Shown here one piece after another: positions 1-12,160 of a DNA stretch of 39,098 nt (positions are counted from its first letter, which is position 1; every line of letters starts with the position of its first letter). The notes beneath the pieces were generated by a model. That model searched no databases, was not told the DNA's origin, and worked only from the letters and a program-made list of their open reading frames with translations. The translations under genes were made by a program, and so were the position numbers. This DNA comes from Alphaproteobacteria bacterium. Lineage in GTDB: Bacteria; Pseudomonadota; Alphaproteobacteria; SHVP01. The DNA lies in the NCBI GenBank assembly GCA_947473325.1, contig CANJEJ010000008.1:1-39098 (forward strand), in the 5' to 3' direction.

Positions 1-760
1 CAAGGACGTCATGTCCTTCAAGCAGCTCTTCCGTTCGGTGGACGTGCTGATGATCGACTACGTGCAGTTCATCAGCGGCAAGGATTCGACGCAGGAAGAG
101 TTCTTCCACACCTTCAATGCGCTGGTGGACCAGAACCGCCAGATCGTGATTTCCGGCGACCGCTCGCCCTCCAACCTCGACGGCATGGAAGAGCGCATGC
201 GCTCGCGCCTCGGCTGGGGTCTCGTCGCCGACATTCACCAGACCGACTACGAACTTCGCCTTGGCATCCTGCAGTCCAAGGTCACGCATCTCGCGGCCAA
301 GGAAGTGCCGCCGCAGGTACTGGAATTCCTGTCGCACCGGATCACGTCGAACGTGCGTGAGCTCGAAGGCGCGCTCAACCGCGTGATGGCCTATTCGAAC
401 CTGGTCGGCCGGCCGATCACCATCGAGACGACGCAGGAAGTGCTACGCGACCTGCTGCGTGCCAACGATCGCCGCATCACCATCGAGGACATCCAGAAGC
501 GGGTGGCGGAGCACTACAACATCCGCATCTCCGAGATGCATTCGGCCCGCCGTGCTCGCGCCGTCGCCCGGCCCCGCCAGGTCGCCATGTATCTCGCAAA
601 GCAGCTCACCTCGCGCTCGCTGCCCGAGATTGGCCGCAAGTTCGGGGGCCGCGACCACACCACCGTCATGCATGCCGTGAAGCGGATCGATGAACTGCGT
701 CAGACCGATTCGGTCCTGTCGGAGGACATCGACCTTCTGAAGCGCATGTTGGAGACCTGA
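1..760 (+). CDS. dnaA: Chromosomal replication initiator DnaA (C-terminal 252 residues, 5' end outside window)
   Basis: AAA+ initiator that binds DnaA boxes at oriC and opens the origin. The reading frame is open to the window edge, so the ATG at position 11 is internal, and domain I, domain II and Walker A lie upstream. Visible parts, in order: Walker B region ([20 protein letters not shown]), sensor 1 (ISGDRSP), box VII/sensor 2 ([12 protein letters not shown], with the conserved Arg), and domain IV with the basic loop ([13 protein letters not shown]) and the signature [11 protein letters not shown]. The Walker B motif is odd: the family reads I-D-D-[VI]-Q-F, but here the second Asp is Tyr (codon TAC at positions 59-61). 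That residue normally supports ATP hydrolysis. dnaN follows in the same direction after 271 bp. The identity is certain; the effect of the Tyr is not known. Confidence 0.98.
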   Translation, partial: KDVMSFKQLFRSVDVLMIDYVQFISGKDSTQEEFFHTFNALVDQNRQIVISGDRSPSNLDGMEERMRSRLGWGLVADIHQTDYELRLGILQSKVTHLAAKEVPPQVLEFLSHRITSNVRELEGALNRVMAYSNLVGRPITIETTQEVLRDLLRANDRRITIEDIQKRVAEHYNIRISEMHSARRARAVARPRQVAMYLAKQLTSRSLPEIGRKFGGRDHTTVMHAVKRIDELRQTDSVLSEDIDLLKRMLET

Positions 761-1031
761 ATAACCGCAGATTTCTGCCGTTTTTCACGGTCCGTTCCGG
801 GGCGATTTTTCGCCCGGAACCGTGCCCCCAATGCTATAATTTTCGCCCGTCGCCACGAGGGTGGCGGGGGTGGTTCTGTCGCGCTTTTCCGACGGTGATC
901 GACACGGTTTTCCGGCCCGGTTTCCCCGCCTTGTGCCCCGGGGCGCGCGGGGGCCGCGGCCGGTCCTTTGTCCCCCGGATCGGCACCGCAAGCCGCCTTT
1001 CAGCCACCGCCAGACCGTCATTGATGGAACC
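761..1031 (+). promoter_or_regulatory. dnaA-dnaN intergenic region with candidate dnaN promoter and structured leader
   Basis: No gene is visible here. A perfect TATAAT (835-840) lies in this gap, but the -35 position (about 812-817, GCCCGG) does not match TTGACA, so the promoter call is tentative. Just downstream is a perfect 6-bp hairpin, CGCCAC-GAGG-GTGGCG (851-866). It is followed by the GC palindromes GCCCCGGGGC (935-944) and GGCCGCGGCC (952-961). Upstream of the TATAAT an imperfect stem-loop with a T-rich loop (about 786-824) could act after dnaA, but no U-tract follows it. If the TATAAT is used, dnaN mRNA would carry a GC-rich leader of roughly 185 nt. Confidence 0.4.
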
Positions 1032-2150
1032 ATGAAGCTGACGATCGAACGCTCGACCCTTCTGTCGGCCCTGGGCCACGTCCAGAATGTTGTCGAACGC
1101 CGCAACACGATCCCCATCTTGTCGAATGTGCTGATGACCGCGGCAGACGGCCTGCTGGCCTTCACCGCCACCGACCTGGATCTGGCGATCCTGGAACGCG
1201 CGCCGGTCAGCATCGGACAGGGCGGCGCAACGACGACGCCGGCCCACACCCTCTACGACATCGTGCGCAAGCTGCCCGAGGGCGCCCAAGTGGAACTGGC
1301 GCTGACCAAGGACCAGTCGCGCCTGACCCTCACTGCCGGCCGGTCGAGCTTCACGCTCCCGGTGCTGCCGCGCGAAGATTTCCCGATGATGCCGGACGAC
1401 GATCTGCCGCACCGCTTCAAGGTGTCGGCGGAAGACCTGCGCCGCCTCGTCGACAAGACGCGCTTCGCCATCTCGACGGAAGAAACGCGATATTACCTTA
1501 ATGGCATCTACCTCCATGCCGCGAAGTCAAATGGCATCGCCATGCTGCGCGCGGTGGCCACCGATGGCCACCGTCTCGCCCAAGTCGAATCGCCGTTGCC
1601 GGAAGGCGCCGCGGGCATGCCCGGCGTGATCATCCCGCGCAAGGCGATCGCCGAATTGCGCCGTCTGATCGACCAAGCCGACGGTGCCATCGAAGTGTCG
1701 CTGTCGGACACCCGCATCCGCTTCGGCTTTGGCAACACAGTGCTGACCAGCAAGCTGATCGACGGCACCTTCCCCGATTATCAGCGCGTGATCCCGACCG
1801 ACAACGACAAGGTGCTCGAGGTCGATCGCAAGCGTTTCAAGGATGCTGTCGATCGCGTCTCCACCATTTCCACGGAAAAGTCGCGGTCGATCAAGCTCAG
1901 CCTCGGCCATGACAAGCTGCAGCTTTCGGCTAACAGCCCGGACAGCGGCAGTGCCAGCGAAGAGCTTGATGTTACCTTCCCGGGCGACACGATCGAGATC
2001 GGCTTCAACTCGCGCTACCTGATGGACATTGCCGATCAGGTCGACGGCGATGTGGCGGCGCTGGCCTTTTCCGATGCGGTCTCGCCGACCGTCATTCGCG
2101 ACCTGGCAGATGAACGAGCGCTCTACGTGCTCATGCCGATGCGCGTCTAG
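1032..2150 (+). CDS. dnaN: DNA polymerase III beta sliding clamp
   Basis: Ring-shaped processivity clamp that tethers replicative and repair polymerases to DNA. The ATG at 1032 gives the family-typical N-terminus MKLTIERSTLLSALGHVQNVVERR and 372 residues, close to the usual 366-375. The frame is open further upstream, but that extension (from 861) is low-complexity and atypical. Three clamp subdomains are represented; the interdomain segment NTIPILSNVLM and the C-terminal LMPMRV (family MPMR[LV]) are both intact. It sits between dnaA and recF, with only 10 bp to the recF start, so dnaN and recF are probably co-transcribed. The Shine-Dalgarno match is weak. Confidence 0.98.
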   Translation: MKLTIERSTLLSALGHVQNVVERRNTIPILSNVLMTAADGLLAFTATDLDLAILERAPVSIGQGGATTTPAHTLYDIVRKLPEGAQVELALTKDQSRLTLTAGRSSFTLPVLPREDFPMMPDDDLPHRFKVSAEDLRRLVDKTRFAISTEETRYYLNGIYLHAAKSNGIAMLRAVATDGHRLAQVESPLPEGAAGMPGVIIPRKAIAELRRLIDQADGAIEVSLSDTRIRFGFGNTVLTSKLIDGTFPDYQRVIPTDNDKVLEVDRKRFKDAVDRVSTISTEKSRSIKLSLGHDKLQLSANSPDSGSASEELDVTFPGDTIEIGFNSRYLMDIADQVDGDVAALAFSDAVSPTVIRDLADERALYVLMPMRV

Positions 2151-2160
2151 GACGTAAGGG

Positions 2161-5800
<3,640 letters not shown>

Positions 5801-5808
5801 AAATTGCT

Positions 5809-7029
5809 CTAGTGAATGGATGCGCTGCCGGGCTCGACCGGCAGCGGGCGGCCGCGCACCAGCAGCACGTAGAAACTGACCGCGAGCAGGATGCAAAGGC
5901 CCATGGTCGTGGTCATGGGCACTACCGTGCCGTCGTGCAGCACGCCCACTAGCACGCCGATTCCGGCCCCCACGGCCGATTGCGCAAAGCCGAGGAACGA
6001 GCTTGCCGCCCCCGCGATATGCGGGAAGGGTCCCAGGGCTGCCGCGGTTCCAAGCGGGAAGACAAATCCCATGCAGAAGGCGAAGACCGTCATCGGCGCG
6101 ATGATGGTGGCGACGCTCGCGAGTCCCAGCCAAGGCGGCAGGGCCACGCCGATTCCGGCGAGGCAGGCCAGGGCGAGTGCGTAGCCGAACAGCCGCTCCA
6201 GGCCGATGCGGTGCATGAAACGGTCGGCGAGCAACGTGCCGCTGACGAAGCCCACCACTTGCACGGTGATCAGGTAGGCGAAATGCTCCGTCTTCACGCC
6301 CAGCACTTCGATGAACACGAAGGGCGAGGCGAAAAGAAAGGCGAAGAAGGTTCCGAAGGCGAACACCATCGTCACGCCATAGCCGAGATAGGTGCGGTTG
6401 CGCAGCAGGCTCAGCACATTGCGGGCGAACCCGCGCGCGCGGATGGCATGCAGGTCGCGCATCCGCAGCGTCTCATCCACCACCGCCAGAATGAGGATCA
6501 GCGTCAGCCCGGCCCACAGCGCCAGGAAAGCGAAATTCGCACGCCAGCCGAACCACAATAGCAGATAGCCGCCGATGACCGGGGCGAGCGCGGGCGACAC
6601 ACCGATCACGGTGCCCATGCGGGCCAGCATGGACGCCGCCTGATCGCGTTCATGCATGTCACGGATGATGGCAAGCGCGATGACGACGCCGGCGCCGCCG
6701 CCCAGTGCCTGCAGGAAACGCAGCACGATCAGCGCGTTCATACTGGGCGCGAGCCCGGCAGCGGCCGAGGCGAAAAGAAACAGCAAGGTGCCAATGATCA
6801 GGGGTGGTTTGCGGCCGTAGCGGTCGGACACCGGTCCCCAGACAAGTTGTGACAGGGCAAAGCCGACCATATACACGCCCAGTGTGAGCTGGGCATGGGC
6901 GATCGAAGTGTCGAACTGCTCCACCAGCGTCGGCAAGGATGAGATGAAGATGTCCGTCGCCATCTCGCCCAGGCACAGGATCGCCGCCATCACGGCGATC
7001 AGTGGCAGGGAATTCGGTTTCAGGCGCAT
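5809..7029 (-). CDS. Bcr/CflA-type MFS multidrug exporter, copy 1
   Basis: Inner-membrane proton-driven exporter of the drug:H+ antiporter-1 (12 TM) group. The ATG at 7029 gives 406 residues starting MRLKPNSLPLIAVMAAILCL, matching the starts of its two neighbours. Seen: TM1 ending in ATDIFISSLPTL (a Bcr/CflA hallmark with the conserved Asp), motif A GPVSDRYGRKPP between TM2 and TM3, and RFLQALGGGAGVVIALAIIRD (the TM4 to TM5 motif). The frame continues upstream to 7509, but that part is antisense to copy 2 and lacks membrane character. It is the last of three tandem paralogues, 71 bp after copy 2, so it may have its own promoter. The substrate is unknown. Confidence 0.93.
   Translation of the reverse strand: MRLKPNSLPLIAVMAAILCLGEMATDIFISSLPTLVEQFDTSIAHAQLTLGVYMVGFALSQLVWGPVSDRYGRKPPLIIGTLLFLFASAAAGLAPSMNALIVLRFLQALGGGAGVVIALAIIRDMHERDQAASMLARMGTVIGVSPALAPVIGGYLLLWFGWRANFAFLALWAGLTLILILAVVDETLRMRDLHAIRARGFARNVLSLLRNRTYLGYGVTMVFAFGTFFAFLFASPFVFIEVLGVKTEHFAYLITVQVVGFVSGTLLADRFMHRIGLERLFGYALALACLAGIGVALPPWLGLASVATIIAPMTVFAFCMGFVFPLGTAAALGPFPHIAGAASSFLGFAQSAVGAGIGVLVGVLHDGTVVPMTTTMGLCILLAVSFYVLLVRGRPLPVEPGSASIH
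5823..5846. repeat. Perfect 9-bp hairpin at the gyrB/MFS convergence
   Basis: CGCTGCCGG (5823-5831) pairs with CCGGCAGCG (5838-5846) around a 6-nt loop. It lies 22 nt after the gyrB stop, inside the last codons of the convergent MFS gene. No U-tract follows on the gyrB strand. It may mark the 3' end of the gyrB transcript or be incidental to coding. Confidence 0.45.
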
Positions 7030-7100
7030 GAGGCATCGCTTGTCAAAGGGCCGCGCACTATAGGAAGCGCGATGTACCCTGTCCAACCACGGGCGCGTGG

Positions 7101-8300
7101 CTAATTCTGTTGCGAAAGCCGGTGACGCTGCGGGTACAGGAAGAAGAAATAGACGAGCAGCGCGCAACATATGAACGCGCTCATCAGCAAGGCCATCGGG
7201 CCTGCAGTGCCGTCGAAAACAGCAATGCCGGCGATGCCACTCACGGACGAAAGCATGGCCTGCTGAAATCCGGCAAATGACGACGCCGTGCCGGCCAGAT
7301 GGGGATGGGCGCCGAGCGCGCCGGCAAATCCCAGTGGCATGATGAAGCCCATGGCAAAGGACACCCCCATCAACGGCGCCATGATGGTCACGACGGAGGC
7401 GAGGGGCGACAGGGCCATCGCGGTCATTACCAGTATCGCGATCATCGCGACGAACAAGGCGATGCGAAACAGGCGAACCGATGCGATACGGCGCGTGAGC
7501 CGGCTGCACAGCAGTGAGCCCGTCATGAACGTCACCGCGATGGCAGTAAACAGCAGGCCGAACTCTGACGGCGCCAGGCCGAAGGCGCGGAACACGAAGG
7601 GGCCGGACGAGACGAACACGCCCATCGCCGCGACCACAAGTCCGAGGCTCAACGCATAGCCGTAAAAGACCGGGTCCCGGCCCAGGAACAGGCAGTTGCG
7701 CAACACGGTCAGCGGTCGCATTGCGTCCGCCAGCTTGACCGGGACGGACTCATCGTAAAAGCGCCAGGTGGCGAGGAACATGGCGGCGCCGATCACGACA
7801 TGAACGGCAAACACGGCCTGCCAGCCGGGCCATTCCACCAGAAGACCGCCGAGCGCCGGGGCGTAGAGCGATGTGCTGCCCATCAGCATCATGGCAAAAG
7901 ACATTACGCGGGTGGTGCCGGCTGAATCGTGCATGTCCCGGATGACGGCGCGCGACAGGACATAGGCCGAAGCGGTGCCGAAGGCCTGCAGAAAGCGGGC
8001 GGTGATCAGCACCTCGATGCTGGGTGCCAGCGCACAGATGGCGCTCGCCGCGACGAACACCACCATGCCGCCCATCAGCACGGGCTTGCGGCCGAATCGG
8101 TCGGAGATGGGTCCCATGATGAACTGGCCCAGACCGAAGCCAATCATGAACAGACTCATCGACAGCTGCGCGCGCTGAGCGCTGGAGGCGAAATACTCGG
8201 TCAGCGCCGGCAGCATCGGCACCTGCATGTCGGTCGAGAAGGGACCGAACATCGTTAGCGTGCCCGTGAAGGCGATGATGGCAAGCGAGTTGGGACGCAT
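7101..8300 (-). CDS. Bcr/CflA-type MFS multidrug exporter, copy 2
   Basis: Twelve-TM exporter of 399 residues, start MRPNSLAIIAFTGTLTMFGP. Seen: STDMQVPMLPAL after TM1, motif A GPISDRFGRKPVLMGG, and RFLQAFGTASAYVLSRAVIRD. It is clearly paralogous to the copies on either side (same first-TM Asp motif and same RxLQAFG segment) but diverged enough to suggest an old duplication. Its ATG lies 2 bp after the stop of copy 3, so the two are almost certainly co-transcribed and translationally coupled. Export of toxic compounds is inferred from the family; sulfonamide, bicyclomycin or chloramphenicol substrates are known for relatives, but nothing here selects among them. Confidence 0.93.
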   Translation of the reverse strand: MRPNSLAIIAFTGTLTMFGPFSTDMQVPMLPALTEYFASSAQRAQLSMSLFMIGFGLGQFIMGPISDRFGRKPVLMGGMVVFVAASAICALAPSIEVLITARFLQAFGTASAYVLSRAVIRDMHDSAGTTRVMSFAMMLMGSTSLYAPALGGLLVEWPGWQAVFAVHVVIGAAMFLATWRFYDESVPVKLADAMRPLTVLRNCLFLGRDPVFYGYALSLGLVVAAMGVFVSSGPFVFRAFGLAPSEFGLLFTAIAVTFMTGSLLCSRLTRRIASVRLFRIALFVAMIAILVMTAMALSPLASVVTIMAPLMGVSFAMGFIMPLGFAGALGAHPHLAGTASSFAGFQQAMLSSVSGIAGIAVFDGTAGPMALLMSAFICCALLVYFFFLYPQRHRLSQQN

Positions 8301-8302
8301 GG

Positions 8303-9505
8303 TCAGGCCATGGCAACCAGACGCTTATGCGCCGGGCGAACGACAAACAGATAGGTCAGCAGCGCGCCGGACGTAAGCACGGCGATCTGCGCCATCATTG
8401 GCACCGCCGTGCCGTTGTCGATCACACCGACCAGCAGCGCCATGCCCGCCGAAAAGAAGCCCTGCACGAATCCAAACAGGGAGGAAGCGGTGCCGGCCAT
8501 GTGCGGATTGGGCGCCAGCGCGCCGGAAAAGGACAGGGGCAGGATGAAGCCCATCGACCAGGATACGCACATCAGTGCCGCGATGAGCGGCACGATCCCG
8601 CCGCCCTGCATGGCGATGACAAGGCCGCCGAGGCCACTGAGGCACGCCCACACCGATGCCCACAGCATTAGGCGCGACGGCGCAATGCGCCTGCCGATCA
8701 CGCCGACCGAGACCGAGGCGGTGATGAAGACGGAACCGGACGCGGTGAACAGAAAGCCGAAATTCTCGGTCTTCATGCCGAGATACTCGATGAAGACGAA
8801 GGACGAGCCCGACAGCATGGTGAACAGGAAGCCGAACATGCAGCAGAGCATCATGGTGTAGCCGACGAACAGACGGCTTTTGAGCAGGGTACCGAAATTG
8901 GCAAATGTCTGCAGCAGCTGGATGGCCCGGAGGTTTTTCTGCGGCACCGTCTCCTGCAGCAAGAGCAACACGGCCAGGAAGATGATGGCGCTGTACAGCA
9001 CATGGAAAGCGAACACCGCTTGCCAGCCGAACCAGATCAGCAGATAGGCGCCGAAGGTTGGCGATGTCATGGATGTCAGGCCCATGATCCCGGTGGCAAA
9101 GGCGATCATGCGTGTTGTGTTGAGCGGGTCGTGCAGGTCGCGCATCACCGCGCGACCCAGAACCTGGCCATAAGCAACCCCGAAAGCCTGAAGGCAGCGG
9201 GCCGCCGTGAAGATCTCCACGTTCGGCGCCAGGGCCGATGCTGCGCTTCCCAGCGCAAAGACAGCAATGCCGGCCAGCATCGCTGGGCGGCGACCGAAGC
9301 GGTCCGACACCGGTCCCCAGAACAGCTGTCCGATGGCGAAGAACACCAGGTAGAAGCTCATCGTGCTCTGGATGGCCAGGGACTCGACGGCGAAGGCGCG
9401 CGCCACGGTCGGCATAGCGACGACGAACATGTCGGTGGCCAGCGGTCCAAAGGCGAAGACGCCGCCGATCATCAGGACGAGGGCGGGGGTGGCGGGGCGA
9501 AGCAT
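8303..9505 (-). CDS. Bcr/CflA-type MFS multidrug exporter, copy 3 (first in the run)
   Basis: Twelve-TM exporter of 400 residues from an ATG at 9505 (MLRPATPALVLMIGGVFAFGP). Seen: LATDMFVVAMPTVA after TM1, motif A GPVSDRFGRRPAMLAG, and RCLQAFGVAYGQVLGRAVMRD. It leads the three-gene run on this strand; the next gene upstream on the strand (YgjP-like) ends 92 bp away. No dedicated regulator (TetR, MarR or LysR) is visible nearby, which is unusual for a drug exporter locus. The family assignment is firm; the substrate is unknown. Confidence 0.93.
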   Translation of the reverse strand: MLRPATPALVLMIGGVFAFGPLATDMFVVAMPTVARAFAVESLAIQSTMSFYLVFFAIGQLFWGPVSDRFGRRPAMLAGIAVFALGSAASALAPNVEIFTAARCLQAFGVAYGQVLGRAVMRDLHDPLNTTRMIAFATGIMGLTSMTSPTFGAYLLIWFGWQAVFAFHVLYSAIIFLAVLLLLQETVPQKNLRAIQLLQTFANFGTLLKSRLFVGYTMMLCCMFGFLFTMLSGSSFVFIEYLGMKTENFGFLFTASGSVFITASVSVGVIGRRIAPSRLMLWASVWACLSGLGGLVIAMQGGGIVPLIAALMCVSWSMGFILPLSFSGALAPNPHMAGTASSLFGFVQGFFSAGMALLVGVIDNGTAVPMMAQIAVLTSGALLTYLFVVRPAHKRLVAMA

Positions 9506-9597
9506 CGGGCGGGAAACCGGGAAGGCCCGACGGAAGGTCAGGACGGAGGCCTTGACCCTAGAGCAGCGCCCGGGCCAAGGGAATCGCCATCGGCAGG

Positions 9598-10362
9598 TTA
9601 GCCAAAGCGGTGCAGCGACAAGCCGTTCTGCTTCAGCCAGCTGCGGGCGCGGCCGTTGTCGGTGCAGATCAGCTCAACCAGCTTCCAGAAGCGCAGGGAA
9701 TGGTTGAGTTCGATCAGGTGTGCCACCTCATGGGCGACGACATAGTCGAGCACGAATTCCGGCGCGAGAATCAGACGCCAGGAAAAGGACAGGTGGCCGT
9801 CCTCGGTGCAGCTGCCCCAGCGGCTGCGCGTGTCGCGCAGCGACACCTGGCTGAATCGGGTACCAATCCGGCTGGCATAGTGGTCGGCACGGGCAACAAT
9901 CTCCTGCCGGGCCTCGCGGCGCAGCCAGTCGCCGACACGGCGAGGCAGATGCTCCGCCTGGCCAGCCACGTGGATCTCGTCAGCCACACGCCAGACCACG
10001 CCACGCGCATCGGGCCGATGCCGGATCACATGGTCGCGCCCCATCAGGGGTACCAGGGCACCGTCTTCAAAGGGCACGCGCGGTGGCAGAGAATCGATCT
10101 GGCGCAGAACCCAGCGCGCCTTTTCACGGACGAAGCGCAGTCCTTCCGCCTTGGAGACGAAGCGCGGCAGCACGAGCTGGACCTGGCCGTTCTTCTCGTC
10201 GAGGCGCAGCGAGATGTTGCGGCAGCGGTGGCTGACGCTGACGGCCACGACGATCTTGCGGCCACGGATATCGACCGTTTCCTGCTGGGTTTGTTTCAGG
10301 CTGCGGCTTGCTACCGGGCGGAGTCGATGCAAGATTCCCCCCCATGACCAGCCTGTCGCCAT
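9598..10362 (-). CDS. YgjP-like (DUF45) zinc metallopeptidase
   Basis: Predicted cytosolic zincin-like hydrolase of the YgjP/M48-related group (COG1451). Seen: the conserved RWGSC (residues 181-185), the zinc motif HEVAH (211-215), and a third His ligand in LNHS (221), the family's HExxH-x5-H arrangement. A start at 10362 gives 254 residues, but its first 19 bases overlap the divergent VOC gene. A TTG about 30 bases further in would remove the overlap, so the N-terminus is uncertain. The in vivo substrate of this family is poorly known. It is divergent from the VOC gene and upstream of the MFS run. Confidence 0.91.
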   Translation of the reverse strand: MATGWSWGGILHRLRPVASRSLKQTQQETVDIRGRKIVVAVSVSHRCRNISLRLDEKNGQVQLVLPRFVSKAEGLRFVREKARWVLRQIDSLPPRVPFEDGALVPLMGRDHVIRHRPDARGVVWRVADEIHVAGQAEHLPRRVGDWLRREARQEIVARADHYASRIGTRFSQVSLRDTRSRWGSCTEDGHLSFSWRLILAPEFVLDYVVAHEVAHLIELNHSLRFWKLVELICTDNGRARSWLKQNGLSLHRFG

Positions 10363-10766
10363 TTCATATCGCCTTCCCGGTTCACGACCTTGCCGCCGCG
10401 CGCGCCTTTTACGGTGACGTGCTGGGCTGTTCCGAGGGGCGTTCCAGTCCCGACTGGGTCGATTTCAACCTGTTCGGCCATCAGATCGTCGCCCATCTGA
10501 AACCCGAAGAAACCCGCCAGGCGCGCACCAACGAGGTCGATGGCAAAAACGTGCCGGTCAGTCATTTCGGCGTGGTCTTGCCCTGGGGCGAATGGCATGC
10601 GCTCGCCGACAGGCTGCGCGACAGAAAGATCGGCTTCGTGATCGAACCGGGCATCCGTTTCGCGGGAAAGGCCGGCGAGCAGGCCACGCTTTTCATCCTC
10701 GATCCGAGCGGAAACGCACTGGAATTCAAGTCCTTCCGCGATCCTGGTCAGCTGTTCGCACGCTAG
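10344..10766 (+). CDS. VOC-superfamily (extradiol dioxygenase/glyoxalase-like) protein
   Basis: Small metalloprotein of 140 residues with one vicinal-oxygen-chelate unit made of two beta-alpha-beta-beta-beta modules, resembling COG3565 'predicted dioxygenase of extradiol dioxygenase family'. Seen: [21 protein letters not shown] at the N-terminus (His8 as likely metal ligand), SHFGVVLPW in the middle (His74), and [15 protein letters not shown] near the end (Glu127). ATG 10344 is chosen because the fold begins immediately after it. It is divergent from the YgjP-like gene and convergent with glyA. The substrate is unknown. Confidence 0.9.
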   Translation: MTSLSPFHIAFPVHDLAAARAFYGDVLGCSEGRSSPDWVDFNLFGHQIVAHLKPEETRQARTNEVDGKNVPVSHFGVVLPWGEWHALADRLRDRKIGFVIEPGIRFAGKAGEQATLFILDPSGNALEFKSFRDPGQLFAR

Positions 10767-10781
10767 ATTTTGTCGCCCGAA

Positions 10782-10813
10782 CCCGATCATGCCCCAACAT
10801 GGGGTAGATCGGG
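10782..10813. repeat. Inverted repeat between convergent VOC gene and glyA
   Basis: CCCGATC (10782-10788) pairs with GATCGGG (10807-10813), and inside it CCCCA pairs with TGGGG around a 3-nt loop. It is placed where both convergent genes end, so it may be a bidirectional transcript end or mRNA-stabilising hairpin. Neither strand has a U-tract after it, so a classic intrinsic terminator is not supported. Confidence 0.5.
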
Positions 10814-10846
10814 CCGGGTTGTCCAGAGTCTCGGCGGAGACTTTCT

Positions 10847-12112
10847 TCAGGTGTCGAGACCGGGCACCGGATAGCGCCTGGCCATGTCGCGCACCGTATC
10901 GGCGAGGCCGCGTAGCACGTTTTTCTCCGACGGTGCTCGCAACGCGGCGGCAATCAGATCGGCCATCCGCGCCATATCCTGCCCGTTCAGGCCGCGCGTC
11001 GTGGCCGCCGGCGTGCCCAGGCGAATGCCGCTCGGGCGCAGCGCCGGCCGCGGATCGTCAGGGATGATCTGCTTGTTGACGGTCAGCCCGATGCTGTCGA
11101 GCACCGTTTCCGCCGCCGCGCCGTCCAGGCCAAAGCTCGCCCAGGTGTCGATGACCAGCATGTGATTGTCGGTGCCGCCGGTGACGAGTGTGACGCCGTT
11201 CTCCACCAGCCGCGCCGCCAATGTCCGGGCATGGGTCAGGACATCCCGCGCATAGACCTGAAAGTCGCGTTGCGCGGCAAATTTCAGCGTCACGGCAATG
11301 GCCGCCACGGCATTCATGTGCGGCCCGCCCTGCAGGCCGGGAAAGACCGAGGCGTCGATCTTCTTCGCATGTGCCTTCCGGCACAGGATCATGCCGCCAC
11401 GGGGACCGCGCAGTGATTTATGCGTCGTCGTAGTCAGGATGTCGAAGCCCGCGTCGAGCGGGTTGCGCATGGCGCCGCCGGCAATCAGCCCGCCGACATG
11501 GCTGACATCCGCCATTGTCAGTGCGCCGACCTCGTCGGCGATGGCCTTGAAGGCGGCATAGTCATAGTCGCGCGGATAGGATGTGTAGCCACACAGCACG
11601 AGTTTTGGCCGCGTCTCACGCGCCGTCCTTCGCAGGGTATCGAAGTCGATCGCGCCCTTGTTCGTGGGGTCCGTGCGATAGCGCACGAAATGGAACAGCC
11701 GGCCCATATGCGACACCGGCGCGCCATGCGTCAGGTGCCCGCCGTGTGACAGGTCCATGCCCAGGATCGTGTCGCCCGGCTGCAACAGGCCAAGGTAGAC
11801 AGCCTGGTTCATCGGCGATCCCGATAGCGGCTGCACATTGGCGTGCTCGGCGCGGAACAGGGCGCAGGCGCGCTCGCGTGCCAGCGTCTCGATCTCGTCG
11901 GTGTAGAGGTTGCCGCCGTAATAGCGCCGGCCGGGATAGCCTTCGGCGTATTTGTTGGTGAAGACCGAGCCAAGCAGCGCCAGCACTTCGGGATAGGTGT
12001 AATTCTCGGACGGGATCATTTCGATGCCGTCGCGCTGGCGATCCTCTTCACCCATAAGCGCGGCGTGAATGGCGGGATCAGAAGCGGCGAGCGATTGCTG
12101 GTAGCGGTCCAT
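10847..12112 (-). CDS. glyA: Serine hydroxymethyltransferase
   Basis: PLP enzyme interconverting serine plus tetrahydrofolate with glycine plus 5,10-methylene-THF, the main one-carbon source for purines, thymidylate and methionine. The start is ATG 12112 because an AAGGA Shine-Dalgarno (12120-12124) lies 7 nt upstream; 421 residues. Seen: MIPSENYTYPEV (family ASEN region), KYAEGYPGRRYYGG, LSHGGHLTHG, the PLP lysine in TTTTHKSLRGPRGG (Lys232), and FPGLQGGPHMN. The SENYTY and HKSLRG variants differ from the commonest bacterial wording (ASENFVS, HKTLRG), suggesting a divergent subfamily. The 5' leader carries a ZTP riboswitch, consistent with its one-carbon role. Confidence 0.95.
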   Translation of the reverse strand: MDRYQQSLAASDPAIHAALMGEEDRQRDGIEMIPSENYTYPEVLALLGSVFTNKYAEGYPGRRYYGGNLYTDEIETLARERACALFRAEHANVQPLSGSPMNQAVYLGLLQPGDTILGMDLSHGGHLTHGAPVSHMGRLFHFVRYRTDPTNKGAIDFDTLRRTARETRPKLVLCGYTSYPRDYDYAAFKAIADEVGALTMADVSHVGGLIAGGAMRNPLDAGFDILTTTTHKSLRGPRGGMILCRKAHAKKIDASVFPGLQGGPHMNAVAAIAVTLKFAAQRDFQVYARDVLTHARTLAARLVENGVTLVTGGTDNHMLVIDTWASFGLDGAAAETVLDSIGLTVNKQIIPDDPRPALRPSGIRLGTPAATTRGLNGQDMARMADLIAAALRAPSEKNVLRGLADTVRDMARRYPVPGLDT

Positions 12113-12160
12113 CAGATGTTCCTTCAGTTGTGCAGACGCCCAGGCCCTTCGTTGCAAAGG

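Noticed and set aside
1-1031. oriC next to dnaA
   Set aside because: The gene cluster is often near the origin, but the visible dnaA-dnaN gap has no DnaA-box cluster or AT-rich element; the dnaA upstream region is outside the window.
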